A stretch of 64,000 bases of DNA from positions 1,198,001-1,262,000 of the forward strand of contig NZ_JAGJBY010000001.1 in assembly GCF_020010905.1 (NCBI RefSeq), written 5' to 3'. The position numbers and the translations under genes are program-made. The stretch is from Streptomyces acidiscabies (GTDB lineage Bacteria; Actinomycetota; Actinomycetes; Streptomycetales; Streptomycetaceae). The stretch's first letter is position 1; every line of letters begins with the position of its first letter. This document shows positions 17,898-25,954 of the stretch, one piece after another. A model generated the notes under the pieces. The model saw only the letters and a list, made by a program, of their open reading frames with translations. It searched no databases and had not been told where the DNA came from.

Positions 17898-19466
17898 GTG
17901 TTCCGCAGCGAGTACGCAGACGTCCCGGCAGTGGACCTGCCCATCCACGACGCCGTCCTGGGCCGCGCCGCCGAGTTCGGCGCCCTGCCCGCGCTGATCG
18001 ACGGCACGGACGGCACGACCCTCAGCTACGAGCAGCTGGACCGCTTCCACCGGCGCGTCGCCGCCGGGCTCGCCGACGCGGGCGTGCGCAAGGGGCACGT
18101 GCTCGCCCTGCACAGCCCCAACACGGTCGCCTTCCCCATCGCCTTCTACGCCGCCACGCGCGCGGGCGCCTCGGTCACCACCGTCCACCCCCAGTGCACG
18201 CCCGAGGAGTTCGCGCGGCAGCTGCGCGACTCGGCCGCCCGCTGGATCGTCACCGTCTCGCCGCTGCTGGAGACCGCCCGGCGCGCGGCCGAACTCGCGG
18301 GCGGCGTCGAGGAGATCTTCGTCTGCGACGAGGCACGCGGCCACCGCTCGCTGATCGGCATGCTCGCCTCCCAGGCCCCCGAACCGAACCCCTACATCGA
18401 CCCCGTGGAGGACGTCGCGGCCCTCCCGTACTCCTCCGGGACGACCGGGCTCCCCAAGGGCGTCATGCTGACCCACCGCCAGATCGCCACCAACCTGGCC
18501 CAGCTGGAGCCCGTGATGCCGTCGGGGCCGGGCGACCGGATTCTGGCGATACTCCCGTTTTTTCACATCTACGGCCTGACGGCCCTGATGAACGCCCCCC
18601 TGCGCCTGGGCGCCACCGTCGTCGTCCTGCCCCGCTTCGACCTGGAGACGTTCCTCGCGGCCGTCGAGAGGCACCGCATCACCGGCCTGTACGTCGCCCC
18701 GCCGATCGTCCTCGCGCTCGCCGAGCACCCCGCCGTCGAGCGCTACGACCTGTCGTCGCTGAAGTACGTCATCAGCGCCGCCGCGCCCCTGGACGCCGGC
18801 CTCGCCGCCGCCTGCGCGCGCAGGCTGAACCTCCCGCCCGTGGGCCAGGCGTACGGCATGACGGAGCTGTCGCCGGGCACCCACGTCGTCCCCCTGGACG
18901 CCATGGCTGCCGCCCCGCCCGGGACCGTCGGCAAGCTCATCGGCGGCACCCGCATGCGGATCGTCTCCCTCGACGACCCCGGCAAGGACCTCGGCCCCGG
19001 AGAGGCCGGCGAACTGCTCTTCCGGGGACCGCAGGTGATGAAGGGCTACCTCGGGCACCCGGACGCCACCGCCGAGATGATCGACGCCGACGGCTGGCTG
19101 CACACCGGGGACATCGGGTACGCGGACGACGCCGGCTGGCTGTACGTCGTCGACCGCGTCAAGGAGCTCATCAAGTACAAGGGCTTTCAGGTTGCCCCCG
19201 CCGAACTCGAAGCCCTCCTGCTCACGCACCCCGGGATAGCCGACGCCGCCGTGATCGGCACGTACAACGACGACGGCACCGAGGTCCCGCACGCGCACGT
19301 GGTGCGCCGGCCGGACGCCGCCGGCCTCTCCGAGGGGGAGGTGCTGATGTACGTCGCCGAACGCGTCGCGCCCTACAAGCGCGTACGCCGGGTCACGTTC
19401 GTCGACGCCGTCCCGCGCGCGGCCTCCGGGAAGATCCTCCGACGCGAGCTGAGGGAGCGCGCATGA
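17898..19466 (+). CDS. AMP-forming acyl-CoA ligase, 4-coumarate-CoA ligase family
   Basis: This 522-residue ANL-family ligase has the P-loop YSSGTTGLPKGVMLTH, AYGMTELSPGTH, the hinge TGDIGYADDAGWLYVVDRVKELIKYKG and the terminal catalytic lysine in PRAASGKILRREL. It activates a carboxylic acid to acyl-AMP and then acyl-CoA, feeding the pathway of this operon. A strong GAGGAGGA precedes GTG 17898. In the AtuH-like position the substrate would be a branched or terpenoid acid, but the 4CL family is broad, so specificity is inferred from context only. Confidence 0.88.
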   Translation: MFRSEYADVPAVDLPIHDAVLGRAAEFGALPALIDGTDGTTLSYEQLDRFHRRVAAGLADAGVRKGHVLALHSPNTVAFPIAFYAATRAGASVTTVHPQCTPEEFARQLRDSAARWIVTVSPLLETARRAAELAGGVEEIFVCDEARGHRSLIGMLASQAPEPNPYIDPVEDVAALPYSSGTTGLPKGVMLTHRQIATNLAQLEPVMPSGPGDRILAILPFFHIYGLTALMNAPLRLGATVVVLPRFDLETFLAAVERHRITGLYVAPPIVLALAEHPAVERYDLSSLKYVISAAAPLDAGLAAACARRLNLPPVGQAYGMTELSPGTHVVPLDAMAAAPPGTVGKLIGGTRMRIVSLDDPGKDLGPGEAGELLFRGPQVMKGYLGHPDATAEMIDADGWLHTGDIGYADDAGWLYVVDRVKELIKYKGFQVAPAELEALLLTHPGIADAAVIGTYNDDGTEVPHAHVVRRPDAAGLSEGEVLMYVAERVAPYKRVRRVTFVDAVPRAASGKILRRELRERA

Positions 19467-20197
19467 CCCTGATCGGCCGCAGCCACGAGCGCGGCGTCGA
19501 ACGCCTCAGCCTTGACGCCGTCGACACCCGCAACGCCCTCTCTGCGGCCCTCGTCGCCGCCCTCGCGGACGCGCTCGCCGACTGCGCGCGGGACACCTCC
19601 GTACGGGCCGTCGTCCTCACCCACAGCGGGGGCACGTTCTGCGCGGGCGCCGACCTCAAGGACCCGCCCGTGCCCGAGGAGTTCGTCGGGCTGCTGCGCG
19701 CGGTCGTCGGGCTCGGCAAGCCGGTCGTCGCGCGCGTGGCGGGGCACGTGCGCGCGGGCGGCCTCGGGCTCGTCGCCGCCTGTGACGTCGCCGGGGCGGC
19801 CACCGGATCGACGTTCGCGTTCACCGAGGTACGCATCGGGGTCGCGCCCGCCGTCATCTCGCTGCCCCTGCTGCCCCGCGCCGACCCGCGCGCGCTCGCG
19901 CGGTACTGCCTCACCGGCGAGCGGTTCGACGCCGCCGAGGCCGTGCGCGCGGGGCTCGTGACCGTGGCCGGCGACGACGTCGACGCCGTCCTCGCGCCCG
20001 TCCTCGACGGGCTGCGCCGGTCCGCGCCCGACGGGCTGGCCGAGACGAAACGGCTGCTCACGGCTAAGGTTCTCGAAGCCTTCGACCGGGACGCCGCGGA
20101 GCTGACGGCGCTCTCCGCGCGGCTGTTCGCCTCGCCCGCGGCCCGCGAGGGGATGACGGCCTTCCTCGAACGACGGGATCCCGCATGGGTGCTGTGA
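19463..20197 (+). CDS. enoyl-CoA hydratase, glutaconyl-CoA hydratase-like
   Basis: This 244-residue crotonase-fold protein has the oxyanion-hole segments SGGTFCAGADLK and AGHVRAGGLGLVAACD. The segment FTEVRIGVAPAVISLPLL keeps the first catalytic Glu and resembles methylglutaconyl-CoA (LiuC) and isohexenylglutaconyl-CoA (AtuE) hydratases, which hydrate the product of the neighbouring carboxylase type. That supports the Atu/Liu reading of the operon. ATG 19463 overlaps the ligase stop (ATGA). It overlaps the TetR gene by 13 bases or fewer. Confidence 0.87.
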   Translation: MTLIGRSHERGVERLSLDAVDTRNALSAALVAALADALADCARDTSVRAVVLTHSGGTFCAGADLKDPPVPEEFVGLLRAVVGLGKPVVARVAGHVRAGGLGLVAACDVAGAATGSTFAFTEVRIGVAPAVISLPLLPRADPRALARYCLTGERFDAAEAVRAGLVTVAGDDVDAVLAPVLDGLRRSAPDGLAETKRLLTAKVLEAFDRDAAELTALSARLFASPAAREGMTAFLERRDPAWVL

Positions 20198-20919
20198 CCG
20201 CCGCCGACCGAGCGCCGGACGACCGCGCGCGGGGGGAAGAGGGGCCGGGGGATCGTGGGCCTGGGGACCGCGCTCCGGACAGCCGCGCGCCTGGTGATCG
20301 TGCGCCCGGCGACCGCACCCCCGGCGACCGTCCGCCCAACGACCGCGTACCCAAGCAGGACCGTAGCCGCGTCACCCGGCAGCGGCTTCTGGAGGCCGCC
20401 GTCGCCTGTCTCGCCGAGTACGGGTGGGTGGGGTCCACGGTCTCCGTCGTCGCCGAGCGCGCGGGGGTCTCCCGGGGGGCCGCCCAGCATCATTTCCCCA
20501 CCCGCGAGGACCTGTTCACCGCCGCCGTCGAGTACGTCGCCGAGGAGCGGTCCGGTGCCCTGCGCGCGCTGTTCCCGCAGGGGGCCACCGACCGCGCGGC
20601 CGTCGTCGGCGCCCTCGTCGACCTCTACACCGGGCCCCTCTTCCGCGCCGCCCTCCACCTGTGGGTCGCCGCCTCCAACGAGGAGCAGCTCCGGCCCCGG
20701 GTCACCGAGTTGGAGGCCCACGTAGGCCGGGAGACCCATCGCATCGCCGTAGAACTCCTCGGCGCCGACGAGAGCCGCCCCGGCGCGCGCGAGACCGTAC
20801 AGGGCCTCCTGGACATGGCCCGGGGCCTCGGCCTGGCCAACCTCCTCACCGACGACCGGGCCCGGCGGGAGCGGGTCGTGGGGCAGTGGGTGGCGCTGGT
20901 GGAGGCCGAGTTGGGGTGA
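20185..20919 (+). CDS. TetR-family regulator of the Atu-like operon
   Basis: A TetR helix-turn-helix lies at residues about 55-105 (RQRLLEAAVACLAEYGWVGSTVSVVAERAGVSRGAAQHHF), followed by an all-helical ligand domain with RAALHLWVAASNEEQLRP. The first 50 residues are a low-complexity Asp-Arg-Pro-Gly repeat (units like APGDR) not normal for the family. Start options are ATG 20185 and GTG 20194, the latter overlapping the hydratase stop as GTGA. It closes the catabolic operon, so it probably represses it and is relieved by a pathway acyl-CoA. The palindrome at 9847 is a candidate target. Confidence 0.85.
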   Translation: MGAVTAADRAPDDRARGEEGPGDRGPGDRAPDSRAPGDRAPGDRTPGDRPPNDRVPKQDRSRVTRQRLLEAAVACLAEYGWVGSTVSVVAERAGVSRGAAQHHFPTREDLFTAAVEYVAEERSGALRALFPQGATDRAAVVGALVDLYTGPLFRAALHLWVAASNEEQLRPRVTELEAHVGRETHRIAVELLGADESRPGARETVQGLLDMARGLGLANLLTDDRARRERVVGQWVALVEAELG

Positions 20920-20968
20920 GAGGGCGCAGGTCGGGGGCGTTGTCAGTGGCGGGTTCTACGGTGGGGGC

Positions 20969-21499
20969 ATGGGAGATCGGTTCCAGGTGATCGTGGACCT
21001 TGAGGCGGGCGAGGCGGAGGCGGCCCGGCTCAAGGAGCGCGTCGTCGGGTGGCTCGTGGGGGAGGGGATCGTGGTGGCGGACGGGAGTGGGTATGCGGCC
21101 GGTCCCGGTTGGGCGCGGGCCGTGGACGACGACGGGGACCACGAGCCGTCGGGCGGGCTCGCGGTGCATGTGGGGCGCGGGGGCTTCCACAGCGGCGCGG
21201 ACATGCCGGAGGCGGCCGTCTGCCCCCGGTGCGCGGCTGCCACCACCCTCGACGATGCCTGGAGCCGCTTCAGCGACGCCATGCAGACCTGGCGCGACAC
21301 GGGCGCGGCCACCGTCGAGTGCCCCGCCTGCGCCGCCCCCGTACCCGTGCCGGAGTGGGGCTGGGACGGCCCGCCGCTCGCCTTCGGGCACCTGGGGCTG
21401 GAGTTCTGGAACTGGCCCGACTTCTCCGACGCGTTCCGCGCGCGAATAACCGACGTCCTGGAGGGCCACCGCACGGCGTACCTCTGGGGCAAGATCTGA
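20969..21499 (+). CDS. conserved hypothetical with two CxxC knuckles
   Basis: This 176-residue soluble protein has CPRCAAATT near residue 88 and CPACAAPVPVPEWGW near residue 118, which together could form a zinc ribbon. The N-terminal part reads as a mixed alpha/beta domain (FQVIVDLEAGEAEAARLKERVVGWLV). The C-terminus is aromatic-rich (LEFWNWPDFSD). I do not recognise a named family and give no function. The ATG follows a G-rich stretch (GTGGGGGC). It is convergent with pdxH. Confidence 0.75.
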   Translation: MGDRFQVIVDLEAGEAEAARLKERVVGWLVGEGIVVADGSGYAAGPGWARAVDDDGDHEPSGGLAVHVGRGGFHSGADMPEAAVCPRCAAATTLDDAWSRFSDAMQTWRDTGAATVECPACAAPVPVPEWGWDGPPLAFGHLGLEFWNWPDFSDAFRARITDVLEGHRTAYLWGKI

Positions 21500-21554
21500 C
21501 GGCACCTCAAAGGCCCAGCGGCGCACGGGTACAAGAAATCGAGGCCCCGGCGCC

Positions 21555-22223
21555 TCAGGGGCTCAGCCGCTCCACCCGCCACCCCCCGTCCGCCTCCTCG
21601 ACGTACCGCAGCCGGTCGTGGAGGCGGTTCTCCCGGCCCTGCCAGAACTCGACCGACTGGGGAGCCACCCGGAAACCGCCCCAGTGCGGGGGCACCGGGA
21701 CCTGCTCCCCCTCGGGATAGCGCGCCGTCAGTTCGGCGTACGACGCGTCGAGTTCCGCGCGGGACGGGACGACTGAGGACTGTGCGCTGGCCCAGGCGCC
21801 GAGCTGGGAGCCGTGCGGGCGGGTGCGGAAGTACGCGGCCGTCTCGTCGCGCCCGGTACGGCGCGCCACGCCGTGCACGATGACCTGGCGGGCCATCGGG
21901 TGCCAGGGGAACAGCAGGGAGACGTACGGGTTTCCGGCGAGGTCGCGGGCCTTGCGGGAGCCGTAGTTCGTGTAGAAGACGAACCCCTGCTCGTCGAAGT
22001 GCTTCAGCAGCACCGTGCGCGCGCTGGGCCGCCCCTCGGTGTCGGCGGTGGAGACGACCATCGCGTTCGGCTCGAACAGGTGTGCCTCGGCGGCGGCCTG
22101 CTTGAACCAGCGGGCGAACTGCTCCACCGGGGTCGCGGCAAGGTCCTCCTCGGCAAGACCCTCCGCCCGGTACTGCGTACGCATCGCGGCGGGATCGGGG
22201 GAGGCGGCGTCGTGATCGTTCAC
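21555..22223 (-). CDS. pdxH: pyridoxamine 5'-phosphate oxidase
   Basis: This 222-residue enzyme oxidises pyridoxamine or pyridoxine 5'-phosphate to PLP using FMN. Diagnostic segments are [37 protein letters not shown] (FMN site), [32 protein letters not shown] and the C-terminal [13 protein letters not shown], which binds PLP. GTG 22223 has AGGA at about 8 bases; an ATG at 22241 is the alternative. Monocistronic, divergent from the citrate synthase gene across about 450 bases. Confidence 0.94.
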   Translation of the reverse strand: MNDHDAASPDPAAMRTQYRAEGLAEEDLAATPVEQFARWFKQAAAEAHLFEPNAMVVSTADTEGRPSARTVLLKHFDEQGFVFYTNYGSRKARDLAGNPYVSLLFPWHPMARQVIVHGVARRTGRDETAAYFRTRPHGSQLGAWASAQSSVVPSRAELDASYAELTARYPEGEQVPVPPHWGGFRVAPQSVEFWQGRENRLHDRLRYVEEADGGWRVERLSP

Positions 22224-22672
22224 GCGGTCATCCTGCCGCATCAGCGGGCGCGCGCGGGGTGGTCTGCCGGAACGCGCAGGCGCGCGGGACCGCCGTACGG
22301 CCCAGGCATGTTCCGGCGCTCCACCGGGCACCCTTTGGGTGGCACTCAGTGCCGTACGACCTCCCCAAAGGTGACACCCGGGGATATGGTGCTGATGCCG
22401 CACAGCAGGAGCCGCAACCGGCTGTGCCGCACCGAACCGAGCTGCACGCGAACCGAGCACGCGAGAACACGGTCATGCGTGAACGACCGCCCCCCGCGCG
22501 CCCGCGTCCCGCGCACGAACAACGCCGCACACCGACCCGGACCGCGCGCGAACGCCGGCCGTACCCGAGAACGACCCGCACCCGAAACCGAGCAGCACGC
22601 GGGAACGACCGCCCTCGCGCACGCGCGCCGGCCGCCGAGAACATCCCGCCCCACACATCGAGGAGCCGCCTG
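22224..22672. other. long intergenic region between pdxH and the citrate synthase gene
   Basis: No convincing gene. A perfect short palindrome, GGCACTCAGTGCC, lies near 22340. The segment 22440-22640 is purine-poor with loosely repeated GAACGACCGCCC-type words (one near 22483, one near 22607). It presumably holds the divergent promoters. A long open frame crosses it upstream of the citrate synthase but has a composition unlike coding sequence. Confidence 0.5.
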
Positions 22673-23773
22673 ATGTCCGACTTCGTACCCGGTCTCGAAG
22701 GAGTCGTCGCGTTCGAGACGGAGATCGCCGAACCGGACAAGGAGGGCGGCGCCCTGCGGTACCGGGGCGTCGACATCGAGGACCTGGTGGGGCACGTCTC
22801 GTTCGGGAACGTCTGGGGTCTGCTGGTCGACGGCGCGTTCGACCCCGGGCTGCCGGCCGCCGAGCCGTTCCCGATCCCGGTGCACTCCGGGGACATCAGG
22901 GTCGACGTGCAGTCCGCGCTGGCCATGCTGGCCCCTGTGTGGGGCCTGAAGCCCCTCCTGGACATCGACGAGGGTCAGGCACGCGACGACCTCGCGCGGG
23001 CCGCTGTGATGGCCCTCTCGTACGTCGCGCAGTCCGCGCGCGGGCAGGGGCGGCCGATGGTGCCGCAGCGGGAGATCGACAAGGCGCGCTCCGTCGTCGA
23101 ACGGTTCATGATCCGCTGGCGCGGCGAGCCGGATCCGAGGCACGTCGCCGCCGTCGACGCGTACTGGACGTCCGCCGCCGAGCACGGCATGAACGCGTCG
23201 ACGTTCACCGCGCGCGTGATCGCCTCCACCGGCGCGGACGTCGCCGCCGCGCTCTCCGGCGCCGTGGGGGCCATGTCCGGCCCGCTGCACGGGGGCGCGC
23301 CCTCGCGCGTGCTGGGCATGATCGAGGAGATCGAGCGCACGGGGGACGCCGACGGGTACGTCCGTCAGGCGCTCGACCGGGGTGAGCGGCTGATGGGCTT
23401 CGGGCACCGCGTCTACCGCGCCGAGGACCCTCGCGCGCGCGTGCTGCGGCGTACCGCGCGGGAACTCGGCGCGCCCCGGTTCGAGGTCGCCGAGGCCCTG
23501 GAGAAGGCCGCCCTCGCCGAGCTGCACGCGCGCCGTCCCGACCGGGTGCTCGCCACCAACGTCGAGTTCTGGGCGGCGATCGTCCTCGACTTCGCGGAGG
23601 TGCCGGCGCACATGTTCACGTCGATGTTCACGTGCGCGCGTACGGCGGGGTGGTCGGCGCACATCCTGGAGCAGAAGCGGACGGGGCGGCTGGTGCGGCC
23701 CTCGGCGCGGTACATCGGTCCGGCGGGCCGGGACCCGCGCGAGATCGACGGGTACGACGGCCTCACCGGCTGA
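22673..23773 (+). CDS. citrate synthase (type II-like, second paralogue)
   Basis: This 366-residue enzyme condenses acetyl-CoA with oxaloacetate. The active-site histidines are in GPLHGGAPSRVLGM and MGFGHRVYRAEDPRA, and the catalytic acid region is ATNVEFWAAIVLDF. The short length matches the actinobacterial 'citrate synthase 2' group rather than the longer GltA type; methylcitrate synthase is a possible alternative. A GAGGAG ribosome-binding site precedes ATG 22673, where the conserved start MSDFVPGLEGV begins. Confidence 0.9.
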   Translation: MSDFVPGLEGVVAFETEIAEPDKEGGALRYRGVDIEDLVGHVSFGNVWGLLVDGAFDPGLPAAEPFPIPVHSGDIRVDVQSALAMLAPVWGLKPLLDIDEGQARDDLARAAVMALSYVAQSARGQGRPMVPQREIDKARSVVERFMIRWRGEPDPRHVAAVDAYWTSAAEHGMNASTFTARVIASTGADVAAALSGAVGAMSGPLHGGAPSRVLGMIEEIERTGDADGYVRQALDRGERLMGFGHRVYRAEDPRARVLRRTARELGAPRFEVAEALEKAALAELHARRPDRVLATNVEFWAAIVLDFAEVPAHMFTSMFTCARTAGWSAHILEQKRTGRLVRPSARYIGPAGRDPREIDGYDGLTG

Positions 23774-23800
23774 CGCCGAACGGAGCACGCGCGCGGGGCA

Positions 23801-24817
23801 CTACGCCGGCGACAACAGCCCCGCGTGATGCCTCTCCGCCACCAGCGGATGTGCCCTCAGCTTCCCCTTCAGCTCGTTGAACCCGTACTCCGCGAACAAG
23901 GGGTTCGCCGGGTCCGTCGTCACCCCGCGCGCGGACGCCGCGTGCGGGAACGCCAGCGGCTCCACGCGCGCGTCCAGGCGCGGGTTGTAGAAGAACGGCA
24001 CGGAGAAACGTTCCACGGCTGTCGGCGGGGAGACGACGCGGTGGTTGGTGGCGAGCAGGTAGCCGTTGGTCGCGACCTCCAGCAGCTCGCCCAGGTTGAC
24101 GACGAAGGCGCCCTCCAGGGGCGGCACGTCGTGGAAGAGGCCGTCCTCGCGCTGGACCTGGAGGCCGCCCACCCGGTCCTGGAGGAGCAGCGTGAGGAAG
24201 CCGTAGTCCTTGTGCTCGCCGACGCCCTGGTCGGCGCCGTTCCCGGCGTTCCCGGGGTAGCGGACGAGCTTCAGGTGCGGGTGCGCGTGCGCGCCGAACG
24301 CGGGGTCGTAGAAGCCGGGATCGGCGCCTATGGACGCCAGCAGCTCGTGCAGGAGCTTCGCGGAGACGGCGCTGAGGCGGTCGATCCAGCGCAGCGCGGC
24401 GGTGCGCAGTTCGGGCAGCGAGGCGGGCCACTGGTTGGGGCCTTCGAGCCACCAGTACGGAGCCTCGCCGGGGCCCGGCACGCGCGCGGGGCGCTCGGCG
24501 CCGATGTCGAGCTGGTCGCGCCAGTCCTGGCGGCCGGCGGTGCGCTCGTCGCCCGTGCGCGTGTAGCCGCGGAAGTGCGGCGAGTTCACGTTGTCGAGGG
24601 CGAGGCGCTCGGCCTCCGGCAGTGCGAAGAAGCGCCGCATCGCCGTCAGCAGGGCGGCCGTCTCGCCGTCCGGCACGCCGTGGCCCACGAGCTGGAAGAA
24701 GCCGACGTCGTGCGCGGCGCTGTGCAGGCGCTCGTGCAGCCGCGCACGCGCGCGGGGGCCCGCGTCCGCCGCGGAGAGGTCGATGATCGGGAGCTGCTGG
24801 TACGACGGGTTCGTCAT
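23801..24817 (-). CDS. isopenicillin N synthase-family Fe(II) oxygenase
   Basis: This 338-residue protein has a DIOX_N-like N-domain (LPIIDLSAAD, GFFQLVGHGVP) and a double-stranded beta-helix core. Iron ligands are visible as HKD in GEHKDYGFLTLL and His in ATNHRVVSPP; the co-substrate Arg-x-Ser is in ERFSVPFFYNP. Family members use 2-oxoglutarate or act as oxidases, and it is not evidence for beta-lactam biosynthesis on its own, because no NRPS or cef genes are near. A leader peptide gene with a Cys codon lies upstream on the same strand, suggesting attenuation control of this gene. Confidence 0.87.
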   Translation of the reverse strand: MTNPSYQQLPIIDLSAADAGPRARARLHERLHSAAHDVGFFQLVGHGVPDGETAALLTAMRRFFALPEAERLALDNVNSPHFRGYTRTGDERTAGRQDWRDQLDIGAERPARVPGPGEAPYWWLEGPNQWPASLPELRTAALRWIDRLSAVSAKLLHELLASIGADPGFYDPAFGAHAHPHLKLVRYPGNAGNGADQGVGEHKDYGFLTLLLQDRVGGLQVQREDGLFHDVPPLEGAFVVNLGELLEVATNGYLLATNHRVVSPPTAVERFSVPFFYNPRLDARVEPLAFPHAASARGVTTDPANPLFAEYGFNELKGKLRAHPLVAERHHAGLLSPA

Positions 24818-24934
24818 GGTGCGTCCGTAGGTGTACGGGGGCCGACCCGCCGCCGTGGGTGGGGCGCGGGCGCGGGTGCCGGGTGAGCAGGAGGCGACGG
24901 CCCTGGAGGGCGGCCGGGAATGCGGGCTGGAGGC

Positions 24935-25009
24935 TCAGACGGAGCGTCGACAGCCCATGCTCGTGACGCGGACGTAGTCCACGTGGCGGCGTCGAACGAG
25001 CGGAAGCAT
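24935..25009 (-). CDS. putative 24-residue leader peptide (RHVDxVRV family)
   Basis: The short frame begins MLPLVRRRHVDYVRV and continues through a Gly-Cys-Arg-Arg end to a TGA. RRHVD(L/Y)VRV followed by a late Cys is the hallmark of the actinobacterial 'putative leader peptide' group found upstream of sulfur-assimilation and other genes, where ribosome stalling at Cys codons is thought to control the downstream gene. It lies 117 bases before the start of the IPNS-like oxygenase on the same strand. The match to the motif is strong; the regulatory mechanism here is inferred. Confidence 0.75.
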   Translation of the reverse strand: MLPLVRRRHVDYVRVTSMGCRRSV

Positions 25010-25094
25010 GAACCCCAGGTTACCGCTCGGCGAAAGATTCGTACGTGGCGTGGATCACGCCCCGGAAATCCTCCGGAACGCACGGAAACGCAGG

Positions 25095-25157
25095 CGACCC
25101 GCGAGTCGGGTTCCTCCGTGGAGGAGCCGGCCGGACGTACCGGCGACTCGCGGGTCG
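25095..25157. repeat. 14-bp perfect inverted repeat with an internal hairpin
   Basis: CGACCCGCGAGTCG (25095-25108) and CGACTCGCGGGTCG (25144-25157) are perfect complements. The 35-base loop contains a second hairpin (TCCTCC-GT-GGAGGA). It lies upstream of the leader peptide on the minus strand and upstream of the GNAT gene on the plus strand. It could be a transcription terminator isolating the two divergent units or a structured RNA element. Confidence 0.7.
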
Positions 25158-25217
25158 GGTGACTGCATTGGGACTGGGCCGGCGGCGCGCAACACTCACG
25201 CGCGGGTCCGGCACCGC

Positions 25218-25246
25218 ACTGCGGGTGACGGGCGCTAGCCCGCAGT
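25218..25246. repeat. 8-bp inverted repeat near the GNAT promoter region
   Basis: ACTGCGGG (25218-25225) and CCCGCAGT (25239-25246) flank TGACGGGCGCTAG. Together with the element at 25095 it makes this 600-base divergent region unusually rich in dyad symmetry. The following 170 bases are AT-richer and likely hold the promoter of the gene at 25421. Confidence 0.5.
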
Positions 25247-25420
25247 CACCTCACGCGTCCGGTTTCCATACATCTGCCGAACCACCTCCCTTCTCGTGTG
25301 CCCCACACCCTAGGAACCACCTCCGGGACACCTCAACCGGTTTTTCCGGCCCGACTTTTCCGATGACGCCGCCCGGCACCCCGCGTTGACACGCGCGCAG
25401 GTGCGTGTTCGGCTTTTCGT

Positions 25421-25912
25421 GTGATCGGCTTTCGTATCGAATCCGCCGTGGGCGAGCGGCCATTGGAACAGTGGCGGCACGTCCACAACACCGTCGTGCC
25501 GCCTGCGGCGCTGTCCCTGGCCGAGGTCGAGGAGCGTGCGGGGCGGTATCGGCTGGAGAACGCCTACGTGGGGGATGTGCTCGTCGGCTGCTCGACCGTG
25601 CGGCCCCCGCGCGAGGAGGACCGGACTGCGACCGTCATCGCGCGCGTGCTGCCCGAGTTCCGGGGGCGCGGGTACGGCGGGGCGCTGTACCGGCACGCCC
25701 TCGCGTACGCGCGCGGGCTCGGTGCCGAGGTCGTCGAGACCTGTGTGCTGGCCGTGAACACCGATGGACTGGCGTTCGCCCGCGCACGCGGGTTCGACGA
25801 GGTCGAGCGGTACACCCTGGAGGACGGCGACGACTGGTGGGTCGATCTGAGGACTCCGAATCTCGGACCGGCTTCCGGGAACACCGTGTGGGCTGAGTCA
25901 CGTTCCAGTTGA
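25421..25912 (+). CDS. GNAT-family N-acetyltransferase
   Basis: This 163-residue protein has the acetyl-CoA-binding motif A ATVIARVLPEFRGRGYGGALYRHALAYARGLG (Q/RxxGxG/A form RGRGYGG), preceded by the beta-strand ending and followed by NTDGLAFARARGFDEVERY. The acceptor substrate is not predictable. GTG 25421 starts the frame (MIGFRIESAVGERP) at the end of the structured intergenic region. It is followed 42 bases later by the PAS-domain gene on the same strand. Confidence 0.82.
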   Translation: MIGFRIESAVGERPLEQWRHVHNTVVPPAALSLAEVEERAGRYRLENAYVGDVLVGCSTVRPPREEDRTATVIARVLPEFRGRGYGGALYRHALAYARGLGAEVVETCVLAVNTDGLAFARARGFDEVERYTLEDGDDWWVDLRTPNLGPASGNTVWAESRSS

Positions 25913-25954
25913 ATGAAGGGCGAGTGAGCGAACCGACGCTGGCAGGGGGTCCAG

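Noticed and set aside
22259..22672. In-frame upstream extension of the citrate synthase
   Set aside because: Arg/Pro/Thr-rich, unlike the family; a good ribosome-binding site and conserved start are at 22673.
23801..24817. Beta-lactam biosynthesis from the IPNS-like oxygenase
   Set aside because: No ACV synthetase, acyltransferase or cef genes nearby; the family is functionally broad.
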